DNA from: Chromatiaceae bacterium
GTDB lineage: Bacteria > Pseudomonadota > Gammaproteobacteria > Chromatiales > Chromatiaceae
Reading direction: 5' to 3'
Assembly (NCBI GenBank): GCA_016938795.1
Contig: JAFGTZ010000106.1
Coordinates: 1-19,049 of the forward strand
DNA: 19,049 bases
The notes under the pieces were generated by a model. It did no database searches and was not told the origin of the DNA. It saw only the letters and a list, made by a program, of their open reading frames with translations. The position numbers and the translations under genes were made by a program. Positions 1 to 7,519 of this stretch are shown piece by piece (position 1 is the first letter of the stretch; every line of letters starts with the position of its first letter).

Positions 1-2
1 CC

Positions 3-650
3 CGTCTTGGCGCCCAGTTCGGTCTGCGCCGGCTCGATCACAACCGCGGCGCCGACGAGGACGCCATCACCTCGCTCACCGTGCAGGATAGTCCGCGACA
101 TCGCGACTTCATCCCCTACAGCAACCGCCCCATCGACTGGCACACCGACGGCTACTACAACGCCCCTGATCGCCAGATCCACGGCCTGCTGCTGCATTGC
201 GTCAATCCCGCCGAGCGCGGCGGCGAGAACGCCCTGCTCGATCACGAGATTGCCTATATCCTGCTGCGCGACATCAATCCCGACTACGTCCGCGCCCTGA
301 TGCACCCCTGCTGCATGAGCATCCCCGCGCATCACGTCGAGGATCTGGAGATGCGCCCCGAGCGCAGCGGCCCGGTTTTTCTCACTCGCGGCAACCAGCG
401 CCTGCACATGCGCTTCACCAACCGCGCGCGCAATATCCGCTGGCGCGATGACAGCCTGACCGAGGAGGCGGTGGCGGCCCTGCGCAACATTCTCACCACG
501 CCCTCCCCCTGGCACTTCCAGGCGCGCCTCGAACCCGGCTGGGGCCTGATCTGCAACAATGTGCTGCACACCCGCACCGGCTTCGACGACGGCCCCGAGC
601 CGCGCCTGCTCTATCGCGCGCGTTATTACGATTGCATCGCCGGCACCTGA
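3..650 (+). CDS. TauD/TfdA-type Fe(II)/2-oxoglutarate dioxygenase (5' truncated)
   Basis: The reading frame is open from the window edge, so the N-terminus lies outside; a GTG at 81 is internal and not the real start. About 215 residues remain. They carry the facial triad of the family: a WHTDG motif (His-x-Asp, bases 141-149), a distal His in NVLHTRTGF (bases 567-569), and a downstream arginine-rich RLLYRARY stretch that would hold 2-oxoglutarate. By family knowledge this is a soluble non-haem iron dioxygenase that couples 2-oxoglutarate decarboxylation to hydroxylation of an organic substrate. The substrate cannot be told from sequence: taurine is only one possibility, and TfdA-like and gamma-butyrobetaine-like enzymes share these residues. 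It converges on the sulfurtransferase gene across a 55-base gap that contains a short GC-rich inverted repeat (682-696). Confidence 0.85.
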   Translation, partial: RLGAQFGLRRLDHNRGADEDAITSLTVQDSPRHRDFIPYSNRPIDWHTDGYYNAPDRQIHGLLLHCVNPAERGGENALLDHEIAYILLRDINPDYVRALMHPCCMSIPAHHVEDLEMRPERSGPVFLTRGNQRLHMRFTNRARNIRWRDDSLTEEAVAALRNILTTPSPWHFQARLEPGWGLICNNVLHTRTGFDDGPEPRLLYRARYYDCIAGT

Positions 651-705
651 ACCGCCGAACCCTCTCGGCCCCTTCACTCAAGGCGCCGGCAGCGCCCTAG
701 GCGGC

Positions 706-1575
706 CTAGTCCGCGCCCCTGGCCACCGGGTGTTCGCCGGAGCGAATCCACTCGCTCCAGGAGCCCACATAAAGCCGCGCACGACCCAACCCGGCCTGCT
801 CCATGGCGAGCAGATTGTGGCAGGCGGTCACCCCGGAGCCACAGCTGTGTACCACCTGCTCGGGCCCGAAGCCCTCGATGACGGGGGCAAAGCGGGCGCC
901 TAGCTGGCCAGCGTCAAGAAAACGACCATCGGCGTCGAGATTGCCGCCCAGCGGCAAGTTAACGGCGCCCGGAATATGGCCCGCCACCGGATCGAGCGGC
1001 TCCTCATCACCCCGAAAACGCTCGGGCGGACGAGCGTCGATGATGCGCACCTGTCCGGCGTCACGCGCGGCGACCAGCTCCTCGGTACCAATCCAGGCCG
1101 CGTCCCGGGGACGCGCCTCGAAACGGCAGGGCTCAGGACGACTCGCGCGCTCGCTGAGCGCGCCGCCAGCCGCCACCCAGGCGTTCAGCCCGCCATCGAG
1201 CAAGGCCACGCGCGGGTGGCCCATCCAGTGGCGCAGGAGCCACCAGAGACGTCCCGCGAAGGCCCCGCCGCAGTCGTCATAGACCACCACCTCGCTCTCG
1301 GCGCTGACCCCGCAGCTCCCGAGCCACTGCCTAAAGCGCCCGGCCTCGGGCAGCGGATGACGCCCGCTGTCGGGACGGATGGGCGCGGAGAGATCCTCAT
1401 CGAGATGCGCATAGAGTGCGCCAGGAAGATGACGCTCGGCATGGGCGCGACGCCCGGCCTCGGTATCCGCGAGCGAAAAGCGGCAATCGAAGATCCGCAA
1501 CCGGGCATCTTCGCAGCGCGCGGCGAGATCGCGCGGGGCCATGATCAGGGGAAAGGCCTGAGGGCTCGTATCCAA
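706..1575 (-). CDS. sseA: two-domain sulfurtransferase (rhodanese / 3-mercaptopyruvate type)
   Basis: Two rhodanese domains in tandem: an inactive N-terminal half and a catalytic C-terminal half with the active-site loop HSCGSGVTA. CGSGVTA is the loop of E. coli SseA (3-mercaptopyruvate sulfurtransferase), while thiosulfate-preferring enzymes usually have CRKGVT. Other family signatures are GHIPGAVNLP and the C-terminal GSWSEW. The enzyme moves a sulfane sulfur onto an acceptor through a cysteine persulfide (Cys245 with the start chosen here). The frame stays open up to an ATG at 1740. I prefer TTG at 1575 because GGAG sits 9 bases upstream, the protein is then 289 residues (normal for the family), and the extra N-terminal residues resemble no rhodanese sequence. 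ATG at 1542 is the other option. In a sulfur-oxidising phototroph a role in sulfane sulfur transfer is plausible, but this is inference. Confidence 0.88.
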   Translation of the reverse strand: MDTSPQAFPLIMAPRDLAARCEDARLRIFDCRFSLADTEAGRRAHAERHLPGALYAHLDEDLSAPIRPDSGRHPLPEAGRFRQWLGSCGVSAESEVVVYDDCGGAFAGRLWWLLRHWMGHPRVALLDGGLNAWVAAGGALSERASRPEPCRFEARPRDAAWIGTEELVAARDAGQVRIIDARPPERFRGDEEPLDPVAGHIPGAVNLPLGGNLDADGRFLDAGQLGARFAPVIEGFGPEQVVHSCGSGVTACHNLLAMEQAGLGRARLYVGSWSEWIRSGEHPVARGAD

Positions 1576-1778
1576 GAGACTGTTCTCCAGTACTGAATTG
1601 CGAATTCGCAAGTGTGCCAGAGAGAGGCGCCGCACCGATAGCGCCAAGGGCATCGTACTGACAAGATGACCGCCGAAGGCGTCAAGATTCTCTGCGGGCA
1701 CGGAAAATTTCGTCAAAAGATTGACGCCGCCTCCGAGCATGATTAACAGGTCTATTTAAAATCAGAGAGTTATTGAAT

Positions 1779-1794
1779 TGGCACGCCTCTCGCT
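1779..1794 (+). promoter_or_regulatory. sigma-54-type (-24/-12) promoter for the 66-residue protein
   Basis: TGGCAC, 5 bases, then TCGCT: the invariant GG (1780-1781) and GC (1792-1793) are separated by exactly 10 bases. Only one base differs from the core consensus TGGCAC-N5-TTGCW. Transcription would begin near 1806, about 36 bases ahead of the ATG at 1842. I found no TGT-N10-ACA NifA site between 1576 and 1778, so the activator is unknown. Confidence 0.6.
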
Positions 1795-1841
1795 TTAAAC
1801 GCACTGACACGGCACAAGCACAGCATCGCTCAGGAGGCGTC

Positions 1842-2042
1842 ATGAACATGCTTCACAACACCCAAAACGCCATCACCATGCAAACGCTCAAGATTCACAA
1901 CAGCGAGCCCTTCACCGACACGGCTGGCTATACCGATCTCGGTTCGGCCATGACCATTGCCGAGGAAATGCGGCGCATGGTCAGCGCCCTTTTGCGCGAT
2001 CAGGCGCGCACCCGCGCGGTTGGCGCGCCGCTCAATCACTGA
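1842..2042 (+). CDS. small protein of unknown function, 66 residues
   Basis: I do not recognise this protein. The start at 1842 is chosen because AGGAGG lies just upstream (1832-1837). The spacing is only 4 bases, so the second ATG at 1848, spaced 10 bases, may be used instead; the upstream in-frame extension to 1773 has no ribosome binding site. The product is 66 residues with no membrane segment or cysteine. The N-terminal half is polar and rich in Asn, Thr and Gln; residues 37-58 could form an amphipathic helix rich in Glu, Arg and Met. It stands alone, with a sigma-54-type promoter directly upstream, which suggests conditional expression such as nitrogen or stress control. The strong Shine-Dalgarno and promoter support a real gene, but no homologue is known to me. 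Confidence 0.6.
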   Translation: MNMLHNTQNAITMQTLKIHNSEPFTDTAGYTDLGSAMTIAEEMRRMVSALLRDQARTRAVGAPLNH

Positions 2043-2172
2043 TCCAGCGGCTGAAGGCAGGGATGCCGCCACCAACAAGCGCCATGAGAGGCCAGGGCGC
2101 AAAGGGGCGCTCGGCATTGGGCTGAGGCTGTCGCGAACAGGACAGGCAACGGATGAAGTCGCGTCACAGAAC

Positions 2173-2190
2173 TCTTGCGCAATCGCAAGA
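2173..2190 (+). terminator. stem-loop in the gap after the 66-residue gene
   Basis: Perfect 7-base arms TCTTGCG and CGCAAGA with a CAAT loop, 130 bases after the stop of the small gene and 143 bases before the next start. No T tract follows, so it may be a weak terminator or a leader structure of the next gene. The rest of 2043-2332 shows nothing else I can name. Confidence 0.3.
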
Positions 2191-2332
2191 AGAAAGGTCT
2201 AGCCCCTTAACACGCAGTTTCCGTAGGGGTTAAGATCGGTGCGCTTGACGCAATCGATGGGCGGATGCGCGAGACGTGCCGGCCATCGGCCACCTTTCAT
2301 CTGTACCCAACCCAGTTTGAGGAGGGTTCACC

Positions 2333-2920
2333 GTGCCCAAAAGCAAACAGACATCCCTGATGATGGCCATTCTGCCATCGCTGGTTCTCTATATCGCCGC
2401 CTTTGTGCTTGTTTTCCTCTCGCGCGAGGATCTCGCCAGCACCCTGCCCTATTGGGAATTCTTCATCCCCGTGGTCGCCGTCTTCTCGCTGATGTCGGGT
2501 TGGGGACAGGCCTATGTCTTCAACCGCTCGCGCCTCTTCTATCTGGCCAAGCAGATCCTGCACTGGGGCGCGCTCGGCGGTCTGCTCTGGATGTTTGGCG
2601 AAATCGGCATCCGTGACGCGCTGAACGCCGGTCAGTACAACATCCTGCAGATTTATCTGCTCACCTTCGCGGCCCTGACCGCCGGCCTCTACCTCGATGC
2701 CAAGCTGTTTTTCTTTGGGGCTTTCCTGCTCATTTCGGCCTATTCGCTGAGCGATGCCCAGCACTTCGACATTCTGGCCATCATCGGCGAGCACCTGGGC
2801 GTTTCCGACGCACAGAACAAGCCGGTCACCCTGCTGGCCATTCTCGCCACCCTGGGCTTTGTAGCCAGCGCCCTGATCCTCATGGCGATGCGCGGCGGCG
2901 CCCTGGCCAAGCGCAAATAG
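2333..2920 (+). CDS. integral membrane protein of unknown function
   Basis: A 195-residue protein with about six hydrophobic segments, near residues 8-29, 41-62, 76-90, 103-120, 122-138 and 164-185, and a basic C-terminal tail (AKRK). It has no cleavable signal and no catalytic or cofactor-binding motif that I can identify. Short charged loops separate the helices, and one (around residues 145-163) is longer and polar. The start is GTG at 2333, supported by GAGGAGG (2320-2326) with a 6-base spacer. I do not recognise a family; it could be a small transporter-like or membrane-assembly protein, but that is guesswork. It is followed by a 9-base-pair hairpin and converges with the next gene. Confidence 0.75.
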   Translation: MPKSKQTSLMMAILPSLVLYIAAFVLVFLSREDLASTLPYWEFFIPVVAVFSLMSGWGQAYVFNRSRLFYLAKQILHWGALGGLLWMFGEIGIRDALNAGQYNILQIYLLTFAALTAGLYLDAKLFFFGAFLLISAYSLSDAQHFDILAIIGEHLGVSDAQNKPVTLLAILATLGFVASALILMAMRGGALAKRK

Positions 2921-2934
2921 ACCTGGAGGCAGAA

Positions 2935-2970
2935 CGGCTCGCCCGCGCCGAAGGGTGCAGCGGCGAGCCG
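2935..2970. terminator. inverted repeat between convergent genes
   Basis: CGGCTCGCC (2935-2943) and GGCGAGCCG (2962-2970) pair perfectly around an 18-base loop. It lies between the stops of two convergent genes (2920 and 2988). No T tract is present on either side, so it is a candidate bidirectional terminator rather than a canonical intrinsic one. Confidence 0.4.
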
Positions 2971-2987
2971 AGCCCCTCCCTCACGCC

Positions 2988-3554
2988 TCAAACCGCCCCG
3001 AAAACCTCACGCCGCGACTCGGTGCGCGAGGCCAGCACCTCATCGAGCGACATCAGCGGATAGTCCGGCTTGAACGACTGGGCCGCCTCGTAGAGCGCCG
3101 CCACCTTGTCCTCGCTCGACAGCCCCTTGAGATCGAGTTTGTCGAGATAGAAGAGTTCCAGCAGCTCGTTCCAGACCACCCCTTCCTTGAACTGGATCAG
3201 CGCATAGGTCTGCCCCTCGACCTCAAGCCGGGCATTGGCGCCAAGATTGTCGATAAAGAAGATGGGCTGGCAGCCTGGCGCCAGATCGCTTCCGAAGCGT
3301 GTAAGAAACTCGGGCAGCTCATCGACACTGGCAAAATTGCCCGCCACCATCAGCAGTTTCTCGGCATCGGCGAGCATCACGCACTGACGGATCACCGCCT
3401 TGGGCGGTGTGCGCTTGCCGGCCACAGCCTTCAACTCGCCTTCAAGCACCACGAATTCACCCCGAAAGGCCTCTGTCCCCGCCACCTTGGCGGCAGGGCC
3501 AAAAAGGGTGGTCAGCCAAAAACGCTCTTCTTCTTGATAGCGATCAAGCAACAT
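2988..3554 (-). CDS. hypothetical soluble protein, 188 residues
   Basis: I do not recognise this protein. I chose ATG at 3554 because GGAG sits 9 bases upstream; a TTG at 3581 would add nine residues but has no good ribosome binding site. The sequence looks like a mixed alpha/beta cytoplasmic protein: an acidic N-terminus (DRYQEEERFWL), a beta-rich middle with GEFVVLEGEL and CVMLADAEKLLMVAG, and a helical C-terminal third with many Glu and Lys. No signal peptide, membrane segment, nucleotide-binding loop or metal motif is visible. Its upstream neighbour on the other strand is another unrecognised protein, with a 322-base divergent gap between them. Codon use matches the surrounding genes, so it looks like a resident gene. 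Confidence 0.65.
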   Translation of the reverse strand: MLLDRYQEEERFWLTTLFGPAAKVAGTEAFRGEFVVLEGELKAVAGKRTPPKAVIRQCVMLADAEKLLMVAGNFASVDELPEFLTRFGSDLAPGCQPIFFIDNLGANARLEVEGQTYALIQFKEGVVWNELLELFYLDKLDLKGLSSEDKVAALYEAAQSFKPDYPLMSLDEVLASRTESRREVFGAV

Positions 3555-3876
3555 CGCATTGGTCTCCGCATCGGCGATCAAAGAGGGTCAAATGAACCCG
3601 GTTACAGGCCCGCACGCGTCTTTAAAGCCACCATCAGCCCTGTTGCCTTTACGACAAAGACAGCCAAACCGAAAGACTAAGATGCTGTTTTGGTTATTAA
3701 ATAAACCATAAAGCGGGCGGGCAGCCTGTATCAAAGCAAAACTCAAGCCATTATTTAGAGCTTGTTCGTCCCCATTGAACCCGCAGCACTCCCAGCATGT
3801 TCTATAGTGGTCAGTGATCCCCGGCCAGCCAGCGCACACCGATGGCTGACCTCACACTCCCCGACCGAGGTGCCGC
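3555..3876. other. divergent intergenic region, AT-rich core
   Basis: This 322-base gap lies between two divergent unrecognised genes. Around 3684-3712 it turns AT-rich, unlike the flanks, and contains TGGTT and AACCA arms (3691-3695 and 3704-3708) around an 8-base AT spacer. TATAGT at 3803-3808 could be a -10 element for the plus-strand gene, but the nearest TTGAAC (3775-3780) is 22 bases away, too far for a normal -35. Promoters for both genes are expected here; I cannot assign them firmly. Confidence 0.35.
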
Positions 3877-4656
3877 ATGCCCGACGTTCATCTCTATCTC
3901 TCACTCATCCCCCAGGCGCTCATCGCCTCCATGCTGGAGCCCGAGGAGTTCGGCGCCTATTACGCCGTGGGCACCAAGGTGCATGTCCAGGGCGAGGCCC
4001 TCTTCTTCGAGATCGATCCCGATTTTCGCAGCGCCGACTTTCCCTTTCACCTGATCCAGGAACGCTGTGTGCTCGATACCGAGGGGAAGCCGAAAAAATC
4101 ACTCTATCTCTCCATCTATCGGGTGCTCTCGCGCATCCCCATCGCCGCGCTTGGCCCGCTCTATCTGGTCACCAATGACGGCAAGACGCTGGCGCTCCAG
4201 CGCGAGGAGTACGCGCCTCAGCCCGGCGGGCGGCTGCATCTCTATCAGGAGTTCTGTCCCATCACGCCCATGGTGGCGAGCCGGCTCGAACCCCATGAAT
4301 TCAGCGATCTCATCACCAATCCCGACAACCCGGTGCATGTGCCGCGCATCGTCTTCTCCGAACTCGAACTCGGCGCCCTCGCCGAAAACCCCGAGAGCGG
4401 TGCGGTTGATGATCTGCCCTACCCCAACATCGAGCATCTGCGCGACGTGCTCATGGAACTGCACTCGCACACCTCCAAGCCGAGCAAACTGGTGCTCAAG
4501 CAGGTGAAGGCCGGGGTGCTCTATCGCATGGTGCGCGGCGGCTTCTACCTGGGCGATCAGGCCGATTTCGCCTTCTACCGCTTCCCTGATCACGCCACCC
4601 TGGAGGATCGCCATCGCAGCTGGTGGCGCTCGGCCCAGGTGGCGGCCTTCGAATGA
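3877..4656 (+). CDS. hypothetical soluble protein, 259 residues
   Basis: I do not recognise this family. The ATG at 3877 follows GAGG with a 6-base spacer. The protein is soluble with no signal peptide. It begins with a beta/helix stretch (HLYLSLIPQALIASML), has an aromatic and acidic middle (LFFEIDPDFRSADF, residues about 43-56), a Cys in ERCVLD and another in EFCPITP, and a C-terminal basic helix (KPSKLVLKQVKAGVLYRMV) ending in a Trp pair (RSWW). No known catalytic motif is evident. The same strand continues with hppA after only 60 bases, so the two may be cotranscribed, though that does not establish a shared function. Confidence 0.7.
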   Translation: MPDVHLYLSLIPQALIASMLEPEEFGAYYAVGTKVHVQGEALFFEIDPDFRSADFPFHLIQERCVLDTEGKPKKSLYLSIYRVLSRIPIAALGPLYLVTNDGKTLALQREEYAPQPGGRLHLYQEFCPITPMVASRLEPHEFSDLITNPDNPVHVPRIVFSELELGALAENPESGAVDDLPYPNIEHLRDVLMELHSHTSKPSKLVLKQVKAGVLYRMVRGGFYLGDQADFAFYRFPDHATLEDRHRSWWRSAQVAAFE

Positions 4657-4716
4657 GCCACGCCCCCGGATGTCTTCCAATTAGTGGACTTTACTCAGCA
4701 CAAGGCAGACGCTCCC

Positions 4717-6915
4717 ATGACTGAACTTCTCTTCTGGATCGCGCCGGTCGCGGCCATCATCGCCCTGATCTTCGCCGGGCGCTTCTATGGCGAGATGCTC
4801 GCCCAGGATCAGGGCAACGAGCGCATGCGCGAGATTGGCGCTCATGTGCGCCACGGCGCCATGGCCTACCTGCGCCAGCAGTACAAGCTCATGCTCCTGG
4901 TGTTCATCGTGCTCGCCGCGCTCTTCGCCTGGCTCGCCTATGGGCTCGATCTCCAGAGCACCTGGCTGCCGGCAACCTTCCTCTGCGGCGGCTTCTTCTC
5001 GGCCCTGGCGGGCTTTTTCGGCATGCAGACGGCCACCCGCGCCTCAACCCGCACGGCTGCCGCCGCACGCGACTCCCTGCCGCTCGCGCTGCGCATCGCC
5101 TTTCGCAGCGGCGCGGTCATGGGTCTGACCGTGGTCGGGCTGGGGCTTGGCAATATCGCCTTCTGGTTCGTGCTCGCCGATTGGCTGATGCCCGCCGGCA
5201 CAGCGGGCGAAGGGGTGCGCATGGTGCTGGTCACCACCACGGTGCTCACCTTCGGCATGGGCGCCTCCATGCAGGCGCTCTTCGCGCGCGTGGGCGGCGG
5301 CATCTTCACCAAGGCCGCCGACGTGGGGGCCGATCTGGTCGGCAAGGTCGAGAGCGGCATCCCCGAGGACGATCCGCGTAACCCGGCGGTAATCGCCGAC
5401 AATGTGGGCGACAACGTCGGCGATGTGGCCGGCATGGGCGCCGATCTCTTCGAGTCCTACTGCGGCTCCATCCTCGCTGCGGCGGCGCTTGGCGCGGCGG
5501 CCTGGGTGCAGGATCCGGCGCTTCAGGCCAAGGCCGTGGTGGCGCCCTTTGTCATCGCGGGGCTGGGCATCCTGCTCTCCATCCTCGGTGTCTATCTGGT
5601 CAAGACCCGCGAGGGCGCCGATCAGCGCGAGCTGCTCAAGGCGCTCTCGCGCGGCATCGACGCGAGCGCGGCCATGATCGTGCTGGTCTCGGCGCTCGCG
5701 CTCTGGCTGCTCGGCATTCCCAACCCTTGGGGCATCTGGGGCGCGGTTGTGACGGGGCTGATCACCGGTATCGTGGTGGGACGCGCCACCGAATACTCCA
5801 CCTCGGCGAGCTTCCGCCCCACGCTGCGCATCGCCTCCCAGGCCGAGGGCGGTCCGGCCACCGCCATCATCGCGGGCATTGGCGTTGGCATGCTCTCGAC
5901 CGCCATTCCGGTGCTGGCCGTGAGCGCCGGCACCCTGCTCGCCTATCTCTTCGCCAGCGGTTTCGATCCCAGCCAGATGAACCAGGGGCTCTATGGCGTC
6001 GCCATCGCCGCCGTGGGCATGCTCTCAACGCTTGGCATTACACTCGCGAGCGATGCCTATGGCCCCATTGCCGATAACGCGGGCGGCAATGCCGAGATGA
6101 GCGGCCTGGGCGCCGAGGTGCGCGCGCGCACCGATGCGCTCGATGCGCTCGGCAACACCACGGCGGCCACCGGCAAGGGTTTCGCCATTGGCTCAGCGGC
6201 GCTCACCGCGCTCGCGCTCATTGCCTCCTATATCGAGGTGATCCGCATCGAGCTGGTCAAAAGCGGCCAGACACTGCTCGACATCGGGCATGGCATCGAG
6301 ATTGCCACCGCCGAGGCCAGCCTCGCCGACTTCATGGCCTTTTTTAACGTGACGCTGCTCAATCCGGCGGTGCTGGTGGGGCTCTTTACCGGGGCCATGG
6401 TGGCCTTCGTCTTCACCGGGCTCACGGTACAGGCGGTGGGGCGTGCAGCCACCCTCATGGTCGAGGAGGTACGGCGTCAGTTTCGCGAGGATCCGGGCAT
6501 TCTTAAGGGCAGCTCGGAACCCGATTACGAGCGCTGCGTGGCCATTTCAACCAAAGGCGCGCAACGCGAGATGATCCTGCCGGCGCTCATCGCGGTGGCC
6601 GCGCCCGTGCTCATCGGACTGCTGCTTGGGGTGGCGGGTGTGATTGGGCTTCTGGTGGGTGGGCTGGCCAGCGGCTTCGCGCTCGCCATCTTTCTCTCGA
6701 ACTCGGGCGGCGCCTGGGACAACGCCAAGAAATACATCGAGGCCGGTCATCACGGCGGCAAGAACTCGCGCGCGCATCGCGCCTCGGTCATCGGCGACAC
6801 CGTGGGCGATCCCTTCAAGGACACCTCGGGGCCCAGCCTCAACATCCTGGTCAAGCTCATGAGCATCGTCGCCATCGTCATGGCCAGCACCAGCCTTGCC
6901 CACAGCCTGATGTAA
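4717..6915 (+). CDS. hppA: membrane-bound ion-translocating pyrophosphatase
   Basis: A 732-residue polytopic protein with about 16 hydrophobic helices, the usual length for this family. It hydrolyses pyrophosphate at the cytoplasmic face and pumps H+ (or Na+) across the membrane. The acidic PPi/Mg site is clear: EDDPRNPAVIADNVGDNVGD near residues 217-236, and the C-terminal pair NAKKYIEAG and IGDTVGDPFKDTSGPS. The determinant reads GNTTAATGKG at 479-488; Ala at 483 is the signature of the K+-dependent subfamily, whereas K+-independent enzymes have Lys there. Whether H+ or Na+ is pumped is not settled by sequence reading alone. I chose ATG 4717 over GTG 4684 because the mature N-terminus of the family begins a few residues before the first helix; neither start has a strong Shine-Dalgarno. 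In phototrophs such enzymes scavenge PPi energy in low light or dark. Confidence 0.97.
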   Translation: MTELLFWIAPVAAIIALIFAGRFYGEMLAQDQGNERMREIGAHVRHGAMAYLRQQYKLMLLVFIVLAALFAWLAYGLDLQSTWLPATFLCGGFFSALAGFFGMQTATRASTRTAAAARDSLPLALRIAFRSGAVMGLTVVGLGLGNIAFWFVLADWLMPAGTAGEGVRMVLVTTTVLTFGMGASMQALFARVGGGIFTKAADVGADLVGKVESGIPEDDPRNPAVIADNVGDNVGDVAGMGADLFESYCGSILAAAALGAAAWVQDPALQAKAVVAPFVIAGLGILLSILGVYLVKTREGADQRELLKALSRGIDASAAMIVLVSALALWLLGIPNPWGIWGAVVTGLITGIVVGRATEYSTSASFRPTLRIASQAEGGPATAIIAGIGVGMLSTAIPVLAVSAGTLLAYLFASGFDPSQMNQGLYGVAIAAVGMLSTLGITLASDAYGPIADNAGGNAEMSGLGAEVRARTDALDALGNTTAATGKGFAIGSAALTALALIASYIEVIRIELVKSGQTLLDIGHGIEIATAEASLADFMAFFNVTLLNPAVLVGLFTGAMVAFVFTGLTVQAVGRAATLMVEEVRRQFREDPGILKGSSEPDYERCVAISTKGAQREMILPALIAVAAPVLIGLLLGVAGVIGLLVGGLASGFALAIFLSNSGGAWDNAKKYIEAGHHGGKNSRAHRASVIGDTVGDPFKDTSGPSLNILVKLMSIVAIVMASTSLAHSLM

Positions 6916-6925
6916 TCAGCGCCAG

Positions 6926-6948
6926 GCCCGGCCCATCGCGGGCCGGGC
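6926..6948 (+). terminator. GC-rich hairpin after hppA
   Basis: GCCCGGCCC (6926-6934) and GGGCCGGGC (6940-6948) form a perfect 9-base-pair stem with a 5-base loop, 10 bases after the hppA stop. No T tract follows, so termination would be inefficient or factor-assisted, or the hairpin may protect the 3' end of the transcript. Confidence 0.5.
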
Positions 6949-7018
6949 AGGATGGCGGTCTACACCGCTTCAATCGCGAGAGAGGTCTTGAGCGCCATCA
7001 GGCAGTCCAGGCCGCAAC

Positions 7019-7330
7019 CTAGATATGGGTCGCGAGCGGCGCCTCGTGGGCCAGCGGCTCGCCCAGCTCCGTCCAGCTGAAGAGATTGAAGGCGCGGTGC
7101 CCGTTGTGATCGAGCACACGCAGATCGTCGCTTTCGGAAAAACCGTTCATCACCTTGTCGAAATGGCCGCCGTAGCGCTGCTGGGCCAGATCGAGCGGGA
7201 TCTCATAGGCGAGGAACTTGGGAATCCCCTTGTTGTTGAGCCGTTCGAGCAGCTCGGGATTCTCCAGCGAGTCGTAGGAGGTCACGATGACGATGGGTCC
7301 GTTACCCGTGACAAGCAAAGCACACTTCAT
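7019..7330 (-). CDS. hypothetical protein, 103 residues, downstream of the nif operon
   Basis: I do not recognise this protein. The ATG at 7330 is chosen because GGGGGA lies 9 bases upstream; the frame stays open to 7420 without a better site. The N-terminus (KCALLVTGNGPIVIVTSYDSL) looks like a beta strand, turn, beta strand, and the middle carries QQRYGGHFDKVM followed by a short acidic stretch and an aromatic C-terminus (FNLFSWTEL). It is soluble and has a single Cys. It lies 189 bases beyond the nifY stop on the same strand, so it could be the last gene of that transcript, but the gap is long and no nif function can be claimed. It converges with hppA. Confidence 0.65.
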   Translation of the reverse strand: MKCALLVTGNGPIVIVTSYDSLENPELLERLNNKGIPKFLAYEIPLDLAQQRYGGHFDKVMNGFSESDDLRVLDHNGHRAFNLFSWTELGEPLAHEAPLATHI

Positions 7331-7519
7331 GACGTGGATTCCCCCAGTGTGATGCGCCGCGCGCGGCGGCTCGATGATGGGTCTAGTTGACAGCCCGGAC
7401 TCTCCCGCATCCAGGCGCACCCGCCACCGATTCTAGCACTCGCATTGCGCCGTGCGGATGGAATCGGCACTCAGACCGCCAGCGCAAAGCCGCGCATCCT
7501 CAGGATCGGAACCCTTCTC

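Noticed and set aside
682..696. Short inverted repeat GGCGC/GCGCC between the dioxygenase and sulfurtransferase genes
   Set aside because: Five pairs only and no T tract; such repeats are common by chance at this GC content.
1576..1740. N-terminal extension of the sulfurtransferase to the ATG at 1740
   Set aside because: The extra 55 residues do not resemble the family, while TTG 1575 has GGAG at a good distance and gives a normal length.
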